Below, piece by piece: positions 33,209 to 42,125 of a stretch of DNA of 64,000 nucleotides. Source of the stretch: Flammeovirga sp. OC4 (GTDB lineage: Bacteria > Bacteroidota > Bacteroidia > Cytophagales > Flammeovirgaceae). The first letter of the stretch is position 1. Each line of letters starts with the position of its first letter. The position numbers were made by a program, and so were the translations under genes. Below the pieces are notes generated by a model. It searched no databases. It saw only the letters and a list, made by a program, of their open reading frames with translations, and was not told the DNA's origin. Where the stretch lies: assembly GCF_000812565.1 (NCBI RefSeq), contig NZ_JTAM01000042.1:1-64000 (forward strand), in the 5' to 3' direction.

Positions 33209-36200
33209 ATGGTTAGAGCAACAAATTCGAATCTTCGTATTCATTTTTTGATAAAACTTGTTACCTCAATTTTACTTCTCATTAGTACTACTACTTCAGC
33301 TCAAAATATCCTAAGTACACACTACTCTAAGGATAATGGTTTGAAGTCAGAGTATATTAAAAGTATTGCTAAAGATTCCATTGGCTATTTATGGATGGGT
33401 ACTGACAATGGCTTAGTCCGCTATAATGGCTTATCATTTAAAAATTACGGAAGTAGTCAACTTCATAGTAATTATATCAAACAACTTTTACAGAAAAAAG
33501 ACGGTTCATTATATGCGATTACTGATAAAGAAGTTGTTCAGATTTTCAGTACTCCAGATGAGGTTTCTTTCAAAGTATTATTGCAAACCAAAACGCCAGA
33601 AGCAGATACAGGTGACCTGTTTTATGGTAAAATGCTTTATGAAGATAGAAATAATGTACTATGGGCTGCTGACAATTCTCAAATCTTTAAACAAAATGCT
33701 TCGGGTAAGTTTGAATTGACATTTAGTGATTTTGACTTAATCAACGAGGCTCAAAATAGATCTTTTCAACTTGTAGAAAATATTGATGGTGAATTGTTCG
33801 CTTTTCATCATACAGGTGCTGTCTTGAAATTTGATGAAGAGGCAAACCAATTCCGCAATATGAATGCAAATCTGTCTTTAACTAATATTCAACATGCGAT
33901 TTGGTACAATGGTTCTTCATTCTTAGTGGCTGATGCCGGTAAAGGTATTTCTCTTGTAGAAATTAAAGGAAACCGAGTATCAAGACAACAAATCGGACAG
34001 AAGCTTGATGCCTCTTATATTCAAGAAATTGGAACAGATACTTATATGGTATCTGCATGGTTAAAAGGTATGTACCGTTTAGAAAGTACTTATGAGGGTT
34101 TTAAATTACATAGAGATCCAGAATTAGGTGTATACAACGGTAACTCAATGTATTACAACGACTTAGACCTTTGGCTTGCAAGAGACAATGGTGTTTCATT
34201 GTTCCAAAAACTCCCTTTTAATCAGTTTGCTCAAAACATTACAAGTTCATTTATTCAACATATCAATGGTGATGATAAAAACTTGTATTTCACGGATGGT
34301 GACAACTTCTATACTGGTAGCTTAAACTCTATCAATGAATTCAAGTTAGAACAAAAAATTAAAGTTAAGCCTTCAGGCAACTCTTTCTTAAGAATTTTAC
34401 CAACAAGCCAAGGAGTTTGGACTTCTGATGCGGAAGGACATATTATTTTATGGAGAGGTAAAAGAGAAGTAAAGAAATATGACTTATCCCACTTAGGAGG
34501 AGCCATCTTTGTGATGAAACAAGACAAAGATGGTAACCTATGGATCTGTCAAGATGGTATTGCTGGTGTTATTAAGATTCAGCCTAATGGAAAAACTAAG
34601 ATCTACAGTGTGGAGGAAGGAGTTTCTAGTAGAGCGATCAGTATTGAAATCACTAGTACAAATGAAATCCTTTTAGGTGGTTCTACCAAAGAAGGATTAG
34701 TATTCCAATACAACGACGTAATTGACGCTTTTGATAACCTTACAGAAGAGTTAAGCTTTAAACTGGGAGGAAACCTTCAAACCAATGATATAAAGAAGCT
34801 TTCTAATGGCGACGTCATTTTAGGTACTTCATATGGTACAATGATCTTGAAAGATGGAAAAATCAAGCGTTTAAATTTAGGTGATTTCACTTCGATTTCG
34901 AACAACGCATTAGCCATCGACCCTTCTGAACAGCAACTATGGATTGCAACACCTTCAGGACTGATTCGTTACAACTTCGAACATGATGAATATTTACTTT
35001 ATACTTATAAAGATGGTCTTCCTGATGGTTCTTTAAACCATAGAGGTTTATACATTGATGACTTCGGTAAATTATTTATATCTACTACTAGAGGAATTGG
35101 TTTCGCACCCAACTTACAGGTACTAAAAGAAACTCCAAAACCTTTTATTGAACAGGTTCACGTAGGTGGTGACAAAATTGATATGAATGAAAGACCTGAT
35201 GTGGCATCTGACTCCTATTTAAGGGTTGATTTCCATATTCCAGTATATCCTACAGAAAACGTAGCCTTACAGAAACGTATATTAGGATATCCAGGATTGG
35301 ATGAATGGACAAATTTCGAAAAAGACCACGAAGGTTTACTTATTGATAAACTAGAAGCGGGCTCATCTTATACTTTAGAAATTAGAGGTAGAAAAACAGG
35401 TAACTTCTCATGGAGTAGACCTTTAGCTTTTAGGTTTTCAGTTTTCACTCCTTTCTACAAACAATGGTGGAGTTATGTTATCTATGTTGTCGGAACAATC
35501 ACAATTGTACTCATCTTCGTACAATTAAACATTCTTAGAAGTAGAAGAGAACAAAAAAGACTGGAAGAACAAGTAAACCTTAGAACAAAAGAGGTAGAGC
35601 AACAATCTTCCGAATTGACAAATAAAAACAATGAATTAGAAAAAGCCTTCAACAGATTGAAAAGATCAGAGGCTATTCTTAATCACAACACCAAAGAACT
35701 AGAAAGAGCGAAGAGAGAGGCTGATAAGGCCGTTTCTAAGCTGAAAGATAAAAATACCGAGCTGGAGGAGACTTCTCGTACTATTCGTGAACAGCACCAA
35801 GAGATGAAGAGTCACCGAGAGCAAATTCTGAGACAAAACGAGCTTGTAAAAGAACAAGCCCTTCTACTTTCTCAACACAATGACAAAGTAAAGAGCTCCG
35901 TAAATTATGCAAGACGAATGCAAACTGCCGTATTCGGTCAACCTTCTGAAATGGCTGAGCAAATGAAAGGTATTGGACAGCATTGGGATGGTTTTGTTTA
36001 CTTAAAACCAAGAGATATTGTATCAGGTGACTTCCACTGGTATGGTGAGAAAAACGAAAACCATATCATTGTAGCAGCCGATTGTACTGGTCACGGTGTT
36101 CCTGGTGCATTCATGTCACTGATTGGTAATGACCTTCTCAACCAAATTGTATACGAAAGAGGTATTCTTGATCCAGGTAGAATTTTAAAATTGATGAATG

Positions 36201-36745
36201 ATATGATTCGTCAAGCCTTGAATCAAGCAGAAAACGAAAATAGCCGTGATGGTATGGACATCGCTATTTGTGTTGTCTCACCAAAACGTAAGACATTGAC
36301 ATTTGCGGGTGCCGGTAGACCACTTTACTACATTGACAACAACGAGCCAGAAGAACTTAAACGTTTGAAAGGTGGTAAATTTGGTATTGGTGGTAAAGCC
36401 ACAAAGAAAAAGGTGTTTGATTCGTACTCATTACCTTTAGAAGATATCAAAGTAATGTATATCTGTTCTGATGGTTACCAAGATCAGTTTGGTGGACCTA
36501 ATGGACGTAAGTTGATGCAGAAGCCATTTAAAGATCTTCTTTACTCTATACATGATAAAGAGATGGATCTTCAAAATAAGTCATTGGATCAATTCATGGA
36601 ACAATGGATGCTACATGGCAATCAAAAACAAATTGATGATATGTTGATTATCGGTTTGAGACCACACGTAGTGATTGACGAAGAAAGTGAAAAAGAGATA
36701 TTACTTGTCGATGAGCACGAAGCACAAAGACAGTCTATTTTCTAA
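33209..36745 (+). CDS. Periplasmic-propeller sensor with cytoplasmic SpoIIE-type phosphatase domain
   Basis: In 1178 residues, a signal peptide (to about 31, ending TSAQ) is followed by a periplasmic two-component-regulator propeller (about 32-640, repeats such as DSIGYLWMGTDNGLVRY and DKDGNLWICQDG). A Y_Y_Y-like beta domain (about 645-745) and one membrane helix near 752-773 (WSYVIYVVGTITIVLIFV) follow. A long coiled coil (about 775-900) leads to a PP2C/SpoIIE domain from about 925, with GDFHWYG and AADCTGHGVPGAFMSLIGN as catalytic motifs. No histidine-kinase domain exists, so output is dephosphorylation, probably of an anti-anti-sigma-like partner. A strong terminator follows. This is a variation on the usual Bacteroidota hybrid sensor. 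Confidence 0.9.
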   Translation: MVRATNSNLRIHFLIKLVTSILLLISTTTSAQNILSTHYSKDNGLKSEYIKSIAKDSIGYLWMGTDNGLVRYNGLSFKNYGSSQLHSNYIKQLLQKKDGSLYAITDKEVVQIFSTPDEVSFKVLLQTKTPEADTGDLFYGKMLYEDRNNVLWAADNSQIFKQNASGKFELTFSDFDLINEAQNRSFQLVENIDGELFAFHHTGAVLKFDEEANQFRNMNANLSLTNIQHAIWYNGSSFLVADAGKGISLVEIKGNRVSRQQIGQKLDASYIQEIGTDTYMVSAWLKGMYRLESTYEGFKLHRDPELGVYNGNSMYYNDLDLWLARDNGVSLFQKLPFNQFAQNITSSFIQHINGDDKNLYFTDGDNFYTGSLNSINEFKLEQKIKVKPSGNSFLRILPTSQGVWTSDAEGHIILWRGKREVKKYDLSHLGGAIFVMKQDKDGNLWICQDGIAGVIKIQPNGKTKIYSVEEGVSSRAISIEITSTNEILLGGSTKEGLVFQYNDVIDAFDNLTEELSFKLGGNLQTNDIKKLSNGDVILGTSYGTMILKDGKIKRLNLGDFTSISNNALAIDPSEQQLWIATPSGLIRYNFEHDEYLLYTYKDGLPDGSLNHRGLYIDDFGKLFISTTRGIGFAPNLQVLKETPKPFIEQVHVGGDKIDMNERPDVASDSYLRVDFHIPVYPTENVALQKRILGYPGLDEWTNFEKDHEGLLIDKLEAGSSYTLEIRGRKTGNFSWSRPLAFRFSVFTPFYKQWWSYVIYVVGTITIVLIFVQLNILRSRREQKRLEEQVNLRTKEVEQQSSELTNKNNELEKAFNRLKRSEAILNHNTKELERAKREADKAVSKLKDKNTELEETSRTIREQHQEMKSHREQILRQNELVKEQALLLSQHNDKVKSSVNYARRMQTAVFGQPSEMAEQMKGIGQHWDGFVYLKPRDIVSGDFHWYGEKNENHIIVAADCTGHGVPGAFMSLIGNDLLNQIVYERGILDPGRILKLMNDMIRQALNQAENENSRDGMDIAICVVSPKRKTLTFAGAGRPLYYIDNNEPEELKRLKGGKFGIGGKATKKKVFDSYSLPLEDIKVMYICSDGYQDQFGGPNGRKLMQKPFKDLLYSIHDKEMDLQNKSLDQFMEQWMLHGNQKQIDDMLIIGLRPHVVIDEESEKEILLVDEHEAQRQSIF

Positions 36746-36767
36746 CATCAAATGATATAAAGAGTAG

Positions 36768-36801
36768 AGGGAAGCTTAATTCAGATTAAGCTTCCCTTTT
36801 T
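36768..36801 (+). terminator. Terminator after the propeller/SpoIIE gene
   Basis: A 13-bp stem (AGGGAAGCTTAAT and its complement) with loop TCAG, followed by TTTTT. Confidence 0.9.
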
Positions 36802-37026
36802 CATGAAGATCACCTTGTATTCTTGTTTTCTGAATTCGGCAACAAAACAATATTAATAGCATTAATAATCTATTTTAATTCATGATTTTAGGATAACATT
36901 ATTCAGCATCAGAAATTTCTTGGCAAAACGACATTAAATATCAAATTATATTTTTTAAGAAATTTTAAGTTATTATTTTTAGAAAGAGAACATAACAATC
37001 GAGTACCACATAACTAAATTTTATAA

Positions 37027-37470
37027 ATGCCCTACCTCATTATCCTGCTGATGTTATTATTATCAAACAGCTTATTTGCACAATCTCAAAAAGTCAGCAC
37101 TTCTTATAAAACTATTTACCTAATTGAAGATGAAGGGCTATTGGACAAGTGTGATGTTGAAGAAAGAAACATTATCACTTTGACACATTCTTTGGAAGAA
37201 TGGCAGTTCTTTTTTGAAAAAAATAAACTCATTGCTTTTGAATGTATTCAAAAAGATTTCCTCTTTGAAGAACTTTTTGAGGTAAAACCGAATGTATTTG
37301 AAGACAAAAGTGGACTCTATAAACTGTATACTCAAATCAAAAAACCAAATGAGATATCCATCACAATAGAATCTCAAAATAACCTTACAGACCTCTATTT
37401 TTCAGAAAATAATAATGAAGAAGCTACATTTTACTTCAAAAAAATGGTAGTTAATAAAAGTAAATTGTAA
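37027..37470 (+). CDS. Hypothetical exported protein (147 aa)
   Basis: A signal peptide (MPYLIILLMLLLSNSLFAQ, cut after FAQ) precedes an acidic, beta-rich mature protein. It has alternating Phe/Glu-rich stretches (EEWQFFFEKNKLIAFECIQKDF) and two Cys residues, and I do not recognise a family. The gene is followed 86 bases later by the outer-membrane protein gene, with no terminator between them, so co-transcription is possible. Confidence 0.65.
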   Translation: MPYLIILLMLLLSNSLFAQSQKVSTSYKTIYLIEDEGLLDKCDVEERNIITLTHSLEEWQFFFEKNKLIAFECIQKDFLFEELFEVKPNVFEDKSGLYKLYTQIKKPNEISITIESQNNLTDLYFSENNNEEATFYFKKMVVNKSKL

Positions 37471-37556
37471 ATTACAACAACTTTCAGTTAAACAAACATT
37501 ATCAATCTAACTAAAGTGTTGTACGATGCATCACTTTTTACATAACTCTCATTATT

Positions 37557-38474
37557 ATGAAATACATTTTTTCTAAAACACTTCTAGCTATTGTTTTTTG
37601 TGCTCTTTTCTCTCTACGGTCTAATGCACAAGGTTGTGCCGATGCTGGACTATGCAGTATTGGCCCAATGAAAAGTAGCGAATTTTTTAATGAAACACCT
37701 ACACATGGAGAACTCCGCTTTCGTCCCTCTTATGGTTTAGGCGAAAAACAAGTGAGTGTCATTGGGTTACAACTAGAAGGTGATTATAACATCAAGGATG
37801 TAGTCTATTTCCAATTCCAATTGCCGTACATTATTACCACCGGTGGATTGGGAAATACAAATGGGTTTGGTGATTTAACCTTATCACTTTCCGTTCCTGT
37901 TTATAAAGGAGATGAGGTGACTACCACTATTTTCGGAGGTACTAAAATCCCATTCCAAGATGGCAATGTTCTTTATAATGGAGCTCCGCTACCAATGGCT
38001 TATCAACCAAGTTTAGGTACGTACGATATTCTTGGCGGTGTAGCAGTAAGTTATAAACAGTTTTTATTCTCTGCCGGTTATCAACAGCCTCTAACACAAA
38101 ATGAAAATGCATTTTTTGAAACAGGGTCTGACCCCGACAACGAATCTTGGAGTACCAACGAATTTGAAAGACAAGCTGATTTAGCGATTAGAGCAGAGTA
38201 TTCAAAAGAGAATCCTGATAAAATAAATTGGAAAGCAGGATTACTTGGAATTGTACATATGGGAAATGACTCTTTCGTAGATACGGATGGCGTTAGAAAA
38301 GAAATTGATGGTTCTAGTGGATTGACATTGAACCTGACAGGTGGTATCTCAAAGGCATTTGGAGATTATACTCTTGGAGCTGACCTTGGTTTTCCTGTAA
38401 TGGCAAGAACTGCTCGTCCAGATGGACTTACAAGATCATTTGTAATTGGTTTTTATGGTGGTTGGAAATTCTAA
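37557..38474 (+). CDS. Outer-membrane beta-barrel protein (transporter-like, MetA-pathway type)
   Basis: The 305 residues start with a signal peptide (cut after SNAQ), then GCADAGLCSIGPM, a Cys-containing N-terminal segment. A chain of amphipathic strands follows (HGELRFRPSYGLGEKQVSVIGLQLEGDYN, VYFQFQLPYIITTGGLG, NGFGDLTLSLSVPVYKGD), ending in the aromatic terminus YGGWKF typical of outer-membrane barrels. The pattern matches the MetA-pathway/transporter-like outer-membrane family, whose role is poorly known and which is often linked to metal or thiol chemistry. A strong terminator follows. Confidence 0.75.
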   Translation: MKYIFSKTLLAIVFCALFSLRSNAQGCADAGLCSIGPMKSSEFFNETPTHGELRFRPSYGLGEKQVSVIGLQLEGDYNIKDVVYFQFQLPYIITTGGLGNTNGFGDLTLSLSVPVYKGDEVTTTIFGGTKIPFQDGNVLYNGAPLPMAYQPSLGTYDILGGVAVSYKQFLFSAGYQQPLTQNENAFFETGSDPDNESWSTNEFERQADLAIRAEYSKENPDKINWKAGLLGIVHMGNDSFVDTDGVRKEIDGSSGLTLNLTGGISKAFGDYTLGADLGFPVMARTARPDGLTRSFVIGFYGGWKF

Positions 38475-38495
38475 TCTATAACTAGGTCAAAATAT

Positions 38496-38540
38496 AAAAA
38501 GCTTCCTATACTGCATTTTTAGCGTATAGGAAGCTTTTTT
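38496..38540 (+). terminator. Terminator after the outer-membrane protein gene
   Basis: A 16-bp stem (AAAAAGCTTCCTATAC and its complement) with a 12-base loop ends in TTTTTT. Confidence 0.9.
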
Positions 38541-38686
38541 CATTAAGTATTATTTAACTATCTGTTCATAACTTTCTCTTTCATCATTAAGCCTACTTTA
38601 CCTTTCGATGAACTCTCCCCAAAAGTACTTTTCACAAAAAGAAGAGTAGTATATTAATAGTGTCAAAGCCCAATTAAATTGAAATT

Positions 38687-38914
38687 ATGAGTTTAGTAAA
38701 CCAACAACAGTACCTATGGGAAGGTGGATTTGAAAAAGCGGAATCGAAAGAAATGAGCTTTCAAATTACACTTTACTATAATGACGAATCAGAAGAAACT
38801 TTTTTCGAGTCTTCCTCAACTGATCTTACTGAAGATGAAAAGTATCATGAAAAATTATTAAACTTAGAAGATGTGGTCGATTTCTATATCGAACTAGAAG
38901 GAGTGATCGCATAA
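38687..38914 (+). CDS. Small acidic hypothetical protein (75 aa)
   Basis: A 75-residue, strongly acidic cytoplasmic protein (ESEETFFESSSTDLTEDEK, LEDVVDFYIELEG). No family is recognised. It has its own promoter-sized upstream spacer and a terminator 90 bases downstream, so it is a single transcription unit. Composition and codon use look genuine rather than random. Confidence 0.6.
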   Translation: MSLVNQQQYLWEGGFEKAESKEMSFQITLYYNDESEETFFESSSTDLTEDEKYHEKLLNLEDVVDFYIELEGVIA

Positions 38915-39003
38915 AAGAAATTATAACATCTAGCCGATGTGAATTTTTAAATCCACCTTGCTAGTATATTATAATCCAAAGACTATTTTACTTTTGAAAC
39001 AAT

Positions 39004-39038
39004 TAGCCCTTTCTATTTTTTAGAAAGGGCTACTTTTT
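39004..39038 (+). terminator. Terminator after the small acidic gene
   Basis: A 12-bp stem (TAGCCCTTTCTA and its complement) with a short loop, followed by a T-run, immediately before the repeat element at 39051. Confidence 0.85.
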
Positions 39039-39050
39039 TATTAGGCAACT

Positions 39051-39426
39051 AGTACGTTGTAAACTAAACTACCGTAAACTTTCAAGCTTCTTTCTTCTTC
39101 ATTTTTCCATTGATGAAAAACGAAGCAAAAAATCTAGGGTTAGAAGTCAAAAGCTAAATTCCATTCCTCTCGTCTATTGAAAGGGTAACTCGATCAAAAC
39201 TTCATCGTTTTGAGATACTCAAACAAGAAAATCATTTTTAACGGCTCAATTCATGAAATTATTAACGCTTTTCCCTTCAAGGCCGAAGGAAGTACTACCT
39301 AACGAATTGAGTAGAAAGACCACTGGCGCGAATGTTAAGCGTCAGCGTCATTCGTGTCCTATTGATCATCAGAAATCTCCTGATTTCTAAACAATATAAA
39401 TAACGCAAACTTAGTTTACAATGTAA
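39051..39426. mobile_element. MITE-like element, copy B
   Basis: About 376 bases are bounded by inverted copies of the terminal core (TTGTAAACTAAACTACCG on the left; CGCAAACTTAGTTTACAA, the inverted form, on the right). The inverted end half carries an AAATCAGGAGATTTCTGAT palindrome and continues into GGACACGAATGACGCT, matching copy A almost base for base in reverse orientation. A hairpin CTTCATTTTTC/GAAAAACGAAG occupies 39097-39125. No open frame exists inside. The right end is 25 bases from the stop of the L,D-transpeptidase gene. Confidence 0.75.
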
Positions 39427-39450
39427 TTAGTTTTTTGTACAAACTTACTG

Positions 39451-41619
39451 TTAATCGGCCAGCGAAATTGTTTCTCCATCTACCTCTGAAGAGATTACAT
39501 ATTGATTTGCCTTCCATTTGTACTTACTATAATACGCTTCTGCCAGCATCTGCATACCATATAGCATATCTTCTTTTGGATAAGCTACTGAAACCATTTT
39601 CATCAATGTTCTATTCTCTGAACTATGAGAATACTGAAAGAGAACCCATAAGCCCGCTTCATCCATCATTTTCATAGCTTCAGCTTCACCATGTCTATTC
39701 GATAATTTATCTTGGAAATATTGACCTTTTACGGATACCAATTCTCCCGCTTTTACACCTCTTCTGTATAATTCATCTTCACCTAGAGCATAGATATAAG
39801 CTTGCATTAATACCACATCATTATAGTCTATACCATTACTTTCTGCTACCATCTGAGAATTCCCCCTAAATGAAATATACTTTTTTACCCACTGTAAATG
39901 TTCCCAATTTGAAAATACTTCAGGATTTGACTGAGTCAAAGAATCGATCATTTCCATATAATGCAGTACTCTTTTTCTTTCATTTGATATTGAAAAATAT
40001 TCCAAAGGTTCTAAAGAATCAGTCAAGACATTAAAGTGATCGTCTGTCAGTGTTTGATCATTAATTTCTACAGACGAAAGTAATACAGTATCCAATTCAT
40101 ATTTAACTAATGCCTTACTTAGATCTGCATGTAATGCACTCTTTGTATCTGAAATTCTATTCGAAAAATAGCTATTGATTTCTTGGGAATGGTATGCTTT
40201 AAAAAACGGGTTTTGAGTCTTTCTATTTACATTTTTAAAATACTCACCTCTAAAACCAAAATGTTGCTGAAAAATTATATTCGCATACTCATCGCTCTGA
40301 TGTAATGTAAGCCAATACTTCATGGCTGATTCAGGGAACGGTACGGTCACATAAATATCAACATTAGCATGTTGTTTCTCTACCTTCGACATTCTATAAG
40401 CAAGCGAATTGGCTAATTCAGGAAGTACATTTGCGTAGAGGTTTTTCAGTAATGAAACAGAATCTAATAGGTTTTGTTTTCTAAGTACAATTGATTGCGA
40501 ATTATAAATTGATTCTAAATCTGAATCATCAAATCCAGGTACCTTAACAGGCCTTGGCTCATGAAAAGCTACTGCATCTAAAAAAACAGGCATCGTACCT
40601 TGTTTCGCTACAATTTCTTTAATGATAAAAGAATTGATATTCGACACCCTTACACACCCCCCTGAAAGAGCAAAACCCAATTGATCTACTCTATTAGAAC
40701 CATGAATGTAAAGCTGCCTTTTTCCCGAATTACTATTGTCAATATAACAAACATCTTCTGGTGATTTTTGGAGGTATTGAGGTGCTGATAGATCTATATA
40801 TTCGGAACCAAAATTTTGTCCAATTAAACCAAATTGATTACTACATATAAATGCCTTTTCAACCTTGGTACTTTTTCTAAAAATATACATCGCTTCTCCA
40901 TCATACGCCTGACGATGAAGTTTATAAAAAATATGTCTTGGATCTGTTGTGATTGTCTTTGATTGCCAACCTTTCTGATGATAATCTTTATAAACTAAAA
41001 AATACCCTAAAGGTGTTTGTCCTGAATCATTTTCAAAGCCTACTCCTTTCCAAGCTGATGAAATATCAATTTCAACCAATTCTCCATTCGACATATTGAT
41101 AATATATCCCTTTTGCCCACCTACATTTTTCTTGGAGATATTCCCTACAAAAGCATAGCCTGATTGAATTCCCTTCGTATCTCTTAGGTATAAAAATGCC
41201 TTTTGAAGTTTGTGATGTACAAATGAAAAGTATTTTGGATCCGATTTCTTCGACAAAACACGCATTCCACATTTTGCATCATTGTGTAGCATTTCCTTTT
41301 GATGTTCTGTCAGATCAGGATACTGCTCTAATAATTGATTCATGAAGTTTTGTGTAAGCTGCCCCAGACTTTCAGGCATTAATACTCTAGCTTCTTCCAA
41401 CTGTTGAATAGCAGGAATTGTATACACTTCTTCCTTGACGCTAGCTGGTGCACTTCCTCTCGAACTTACATAAACAGCTTTCCCTGTTAATGCTTTCCAA
41501 TTGAAATCTTCTGAAGAAAAAGAAGTGAAATCACCTGTCTTTTTTGATGACTGTTTCGCACATGAACAACATAGAATAAAACAGGTCAGAATAATAAAAT
41601 TGCCAATATGGGTTCTCAT
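39451..41619 (-). CDS. Lipoprotein with L,D-transpeptidase (YkuD) catalytic motif
   Basis: The 722-residue protein has a lipoprotein signal ending in the lipobox CCSC (Cys20). The central YIHGSNRVDQLGFALSGGCVRVSN, with Cys322 as nucleophile in SGGCVR and the upstream His in HGSN, is the YkuD signature of L,D-transpeptidases, which cross-link or modify peptidoglycan stems in the periplasm. The regions before (about 30-250) and after (about 350-722) are not typical of YkuD proteins and I cannot name them. The C-terminal part contains long helical stretches. The gene is bracketed by repeat elements B and C, 25 and 78 bases away. Codon use is not strikingly different. Confidence 0.8.
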   Translation of the reverse strand: MRTHIGNFIILTCFILCCSCAKQSSKKTGDFTSFSSEDFNWKALTGKAVYVSSRGSAPASVKEEVYTIPAIQQLEEARVLMPESLGQLTQNFMNQLLEQYPDLTEHQKEMLHNDAKCGMRVLSKKSDPKYFSFVHHKLQKAFLYLRDTKGIQSGYAFVGNISKKNVGGQKGYIINMSNGELVEIDISSAWKGVGFENDSGQTPLGYFLVYKDYHQKGWQSKTITTDPRHIFYKLHRQAYDGEAMYIFRKSTKVEKAFICSNQFGLIGQNFGSEYIDLSAPQYLQKSPEDVCYIDNSNSGKRQLYIHGSNRVDQLGFALSGGCVRVSNINSFIIKEIVAKQGTMPVFLDAVAFHEPRPVKVPGFDDSDLESIYNSQSIVLRKQNLLDSVSLLKNLYANVLPELANSLAYRMSKVEKQHANVDIYVTVPFPESAMKYWLTLHQSDEYANIIFQQHFGFRGEYFKNVNRKTQNPFFKAYHSQEINSYFSNRISDTKSALHADLSKALVKYELDTVLLSSVEINDQTLTDDHFNVLTDSLEPLEYFSISNERKRVLHYMEMIDSLTQSNPEVFSNWEHLQWVKKYISFRGNSQMVAESNGIDYNDVVLMQAYIYALGEDELYRRGVKAGELVSVKGQYFQDKLSNRHGEAEAMKMMDEAGLWVLFQYSHSSENRTLMKMVSVAYPKEDMLYGMQMLAEAYYSKYKWKANQYVISSEVDGETISLAD

Positions 41620-41696
41620 TAGTTAGTGGTTTTGAATACAATATTTTTTAAGCTAAAGAGGAGTTTGCTATCTCTTCTATTAGAAAGTAGAGTTCA

Positions 41697-42017
41697 ATAC
41701 ATTGTAAACTAAATTATCGTCAACTTTTAATCGATCTTTCTGCAAGCATCATCTATAAGATCAATTTTCAAACTTCCTTCTTCTTCATTTTTGTCTTGAA
41801 ACAAAAACGAAGCAAAAAATTCAAGGCCGAGGGAGATACTACTAAATGATGGTCTGATTACATATCAAAAGACAAAGGTTTTATAATAATTTTCTAAAAT
41901 GCAGTTCTGTAGGAACATTGCATTGCAAAGTCCTCGCGAACCATCATACACTACCATTTACCCTTCATAAAAGTAATCGCATTAATTAACGAAAACTATC
42001 TAATATACAGCGTCTTA
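41697..42017. mobile_element. MITE-like element, copy C (right end decayed)
   Basis: About 321 bases start at the intact left terminal core (ATTGTAAACTAAATTATCG) and end in a degenerate right end (CGAAAACTATCTAATATAC). The inner part carries a hairpin CTTCATTTTTGT/ACAAAAACGAAG at 41783-41812. It then has a block beginning GGCCGAGGGAGATACTACTA that aligns with copy A's right half (continuing through TGCAG...GTAGGAAC and CCTCGCGAACCAT). No open frame exists inside. Confidence 0.65.
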
Positions 42018-42063
42018 AAATCTATTTCTATTACTAAAATAGGCATTAAAAAGTTCTATAAAA

Positions 42064-42101
42064 AAAATCCAAGATGAGATAAATGCTACATCTTGGATTT
42101 T
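42064..42101 (-). terminator. Terminator of the symporter-SBP gene
   Basis: A 13-bp perfect stem (AAAATCCAAGATG and its complement), 25 bases past the stop on the minus strand. Confidence 0.85.
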
Positions 42102-42125
42102 AACGTATCAAGTCAATTAAATATA

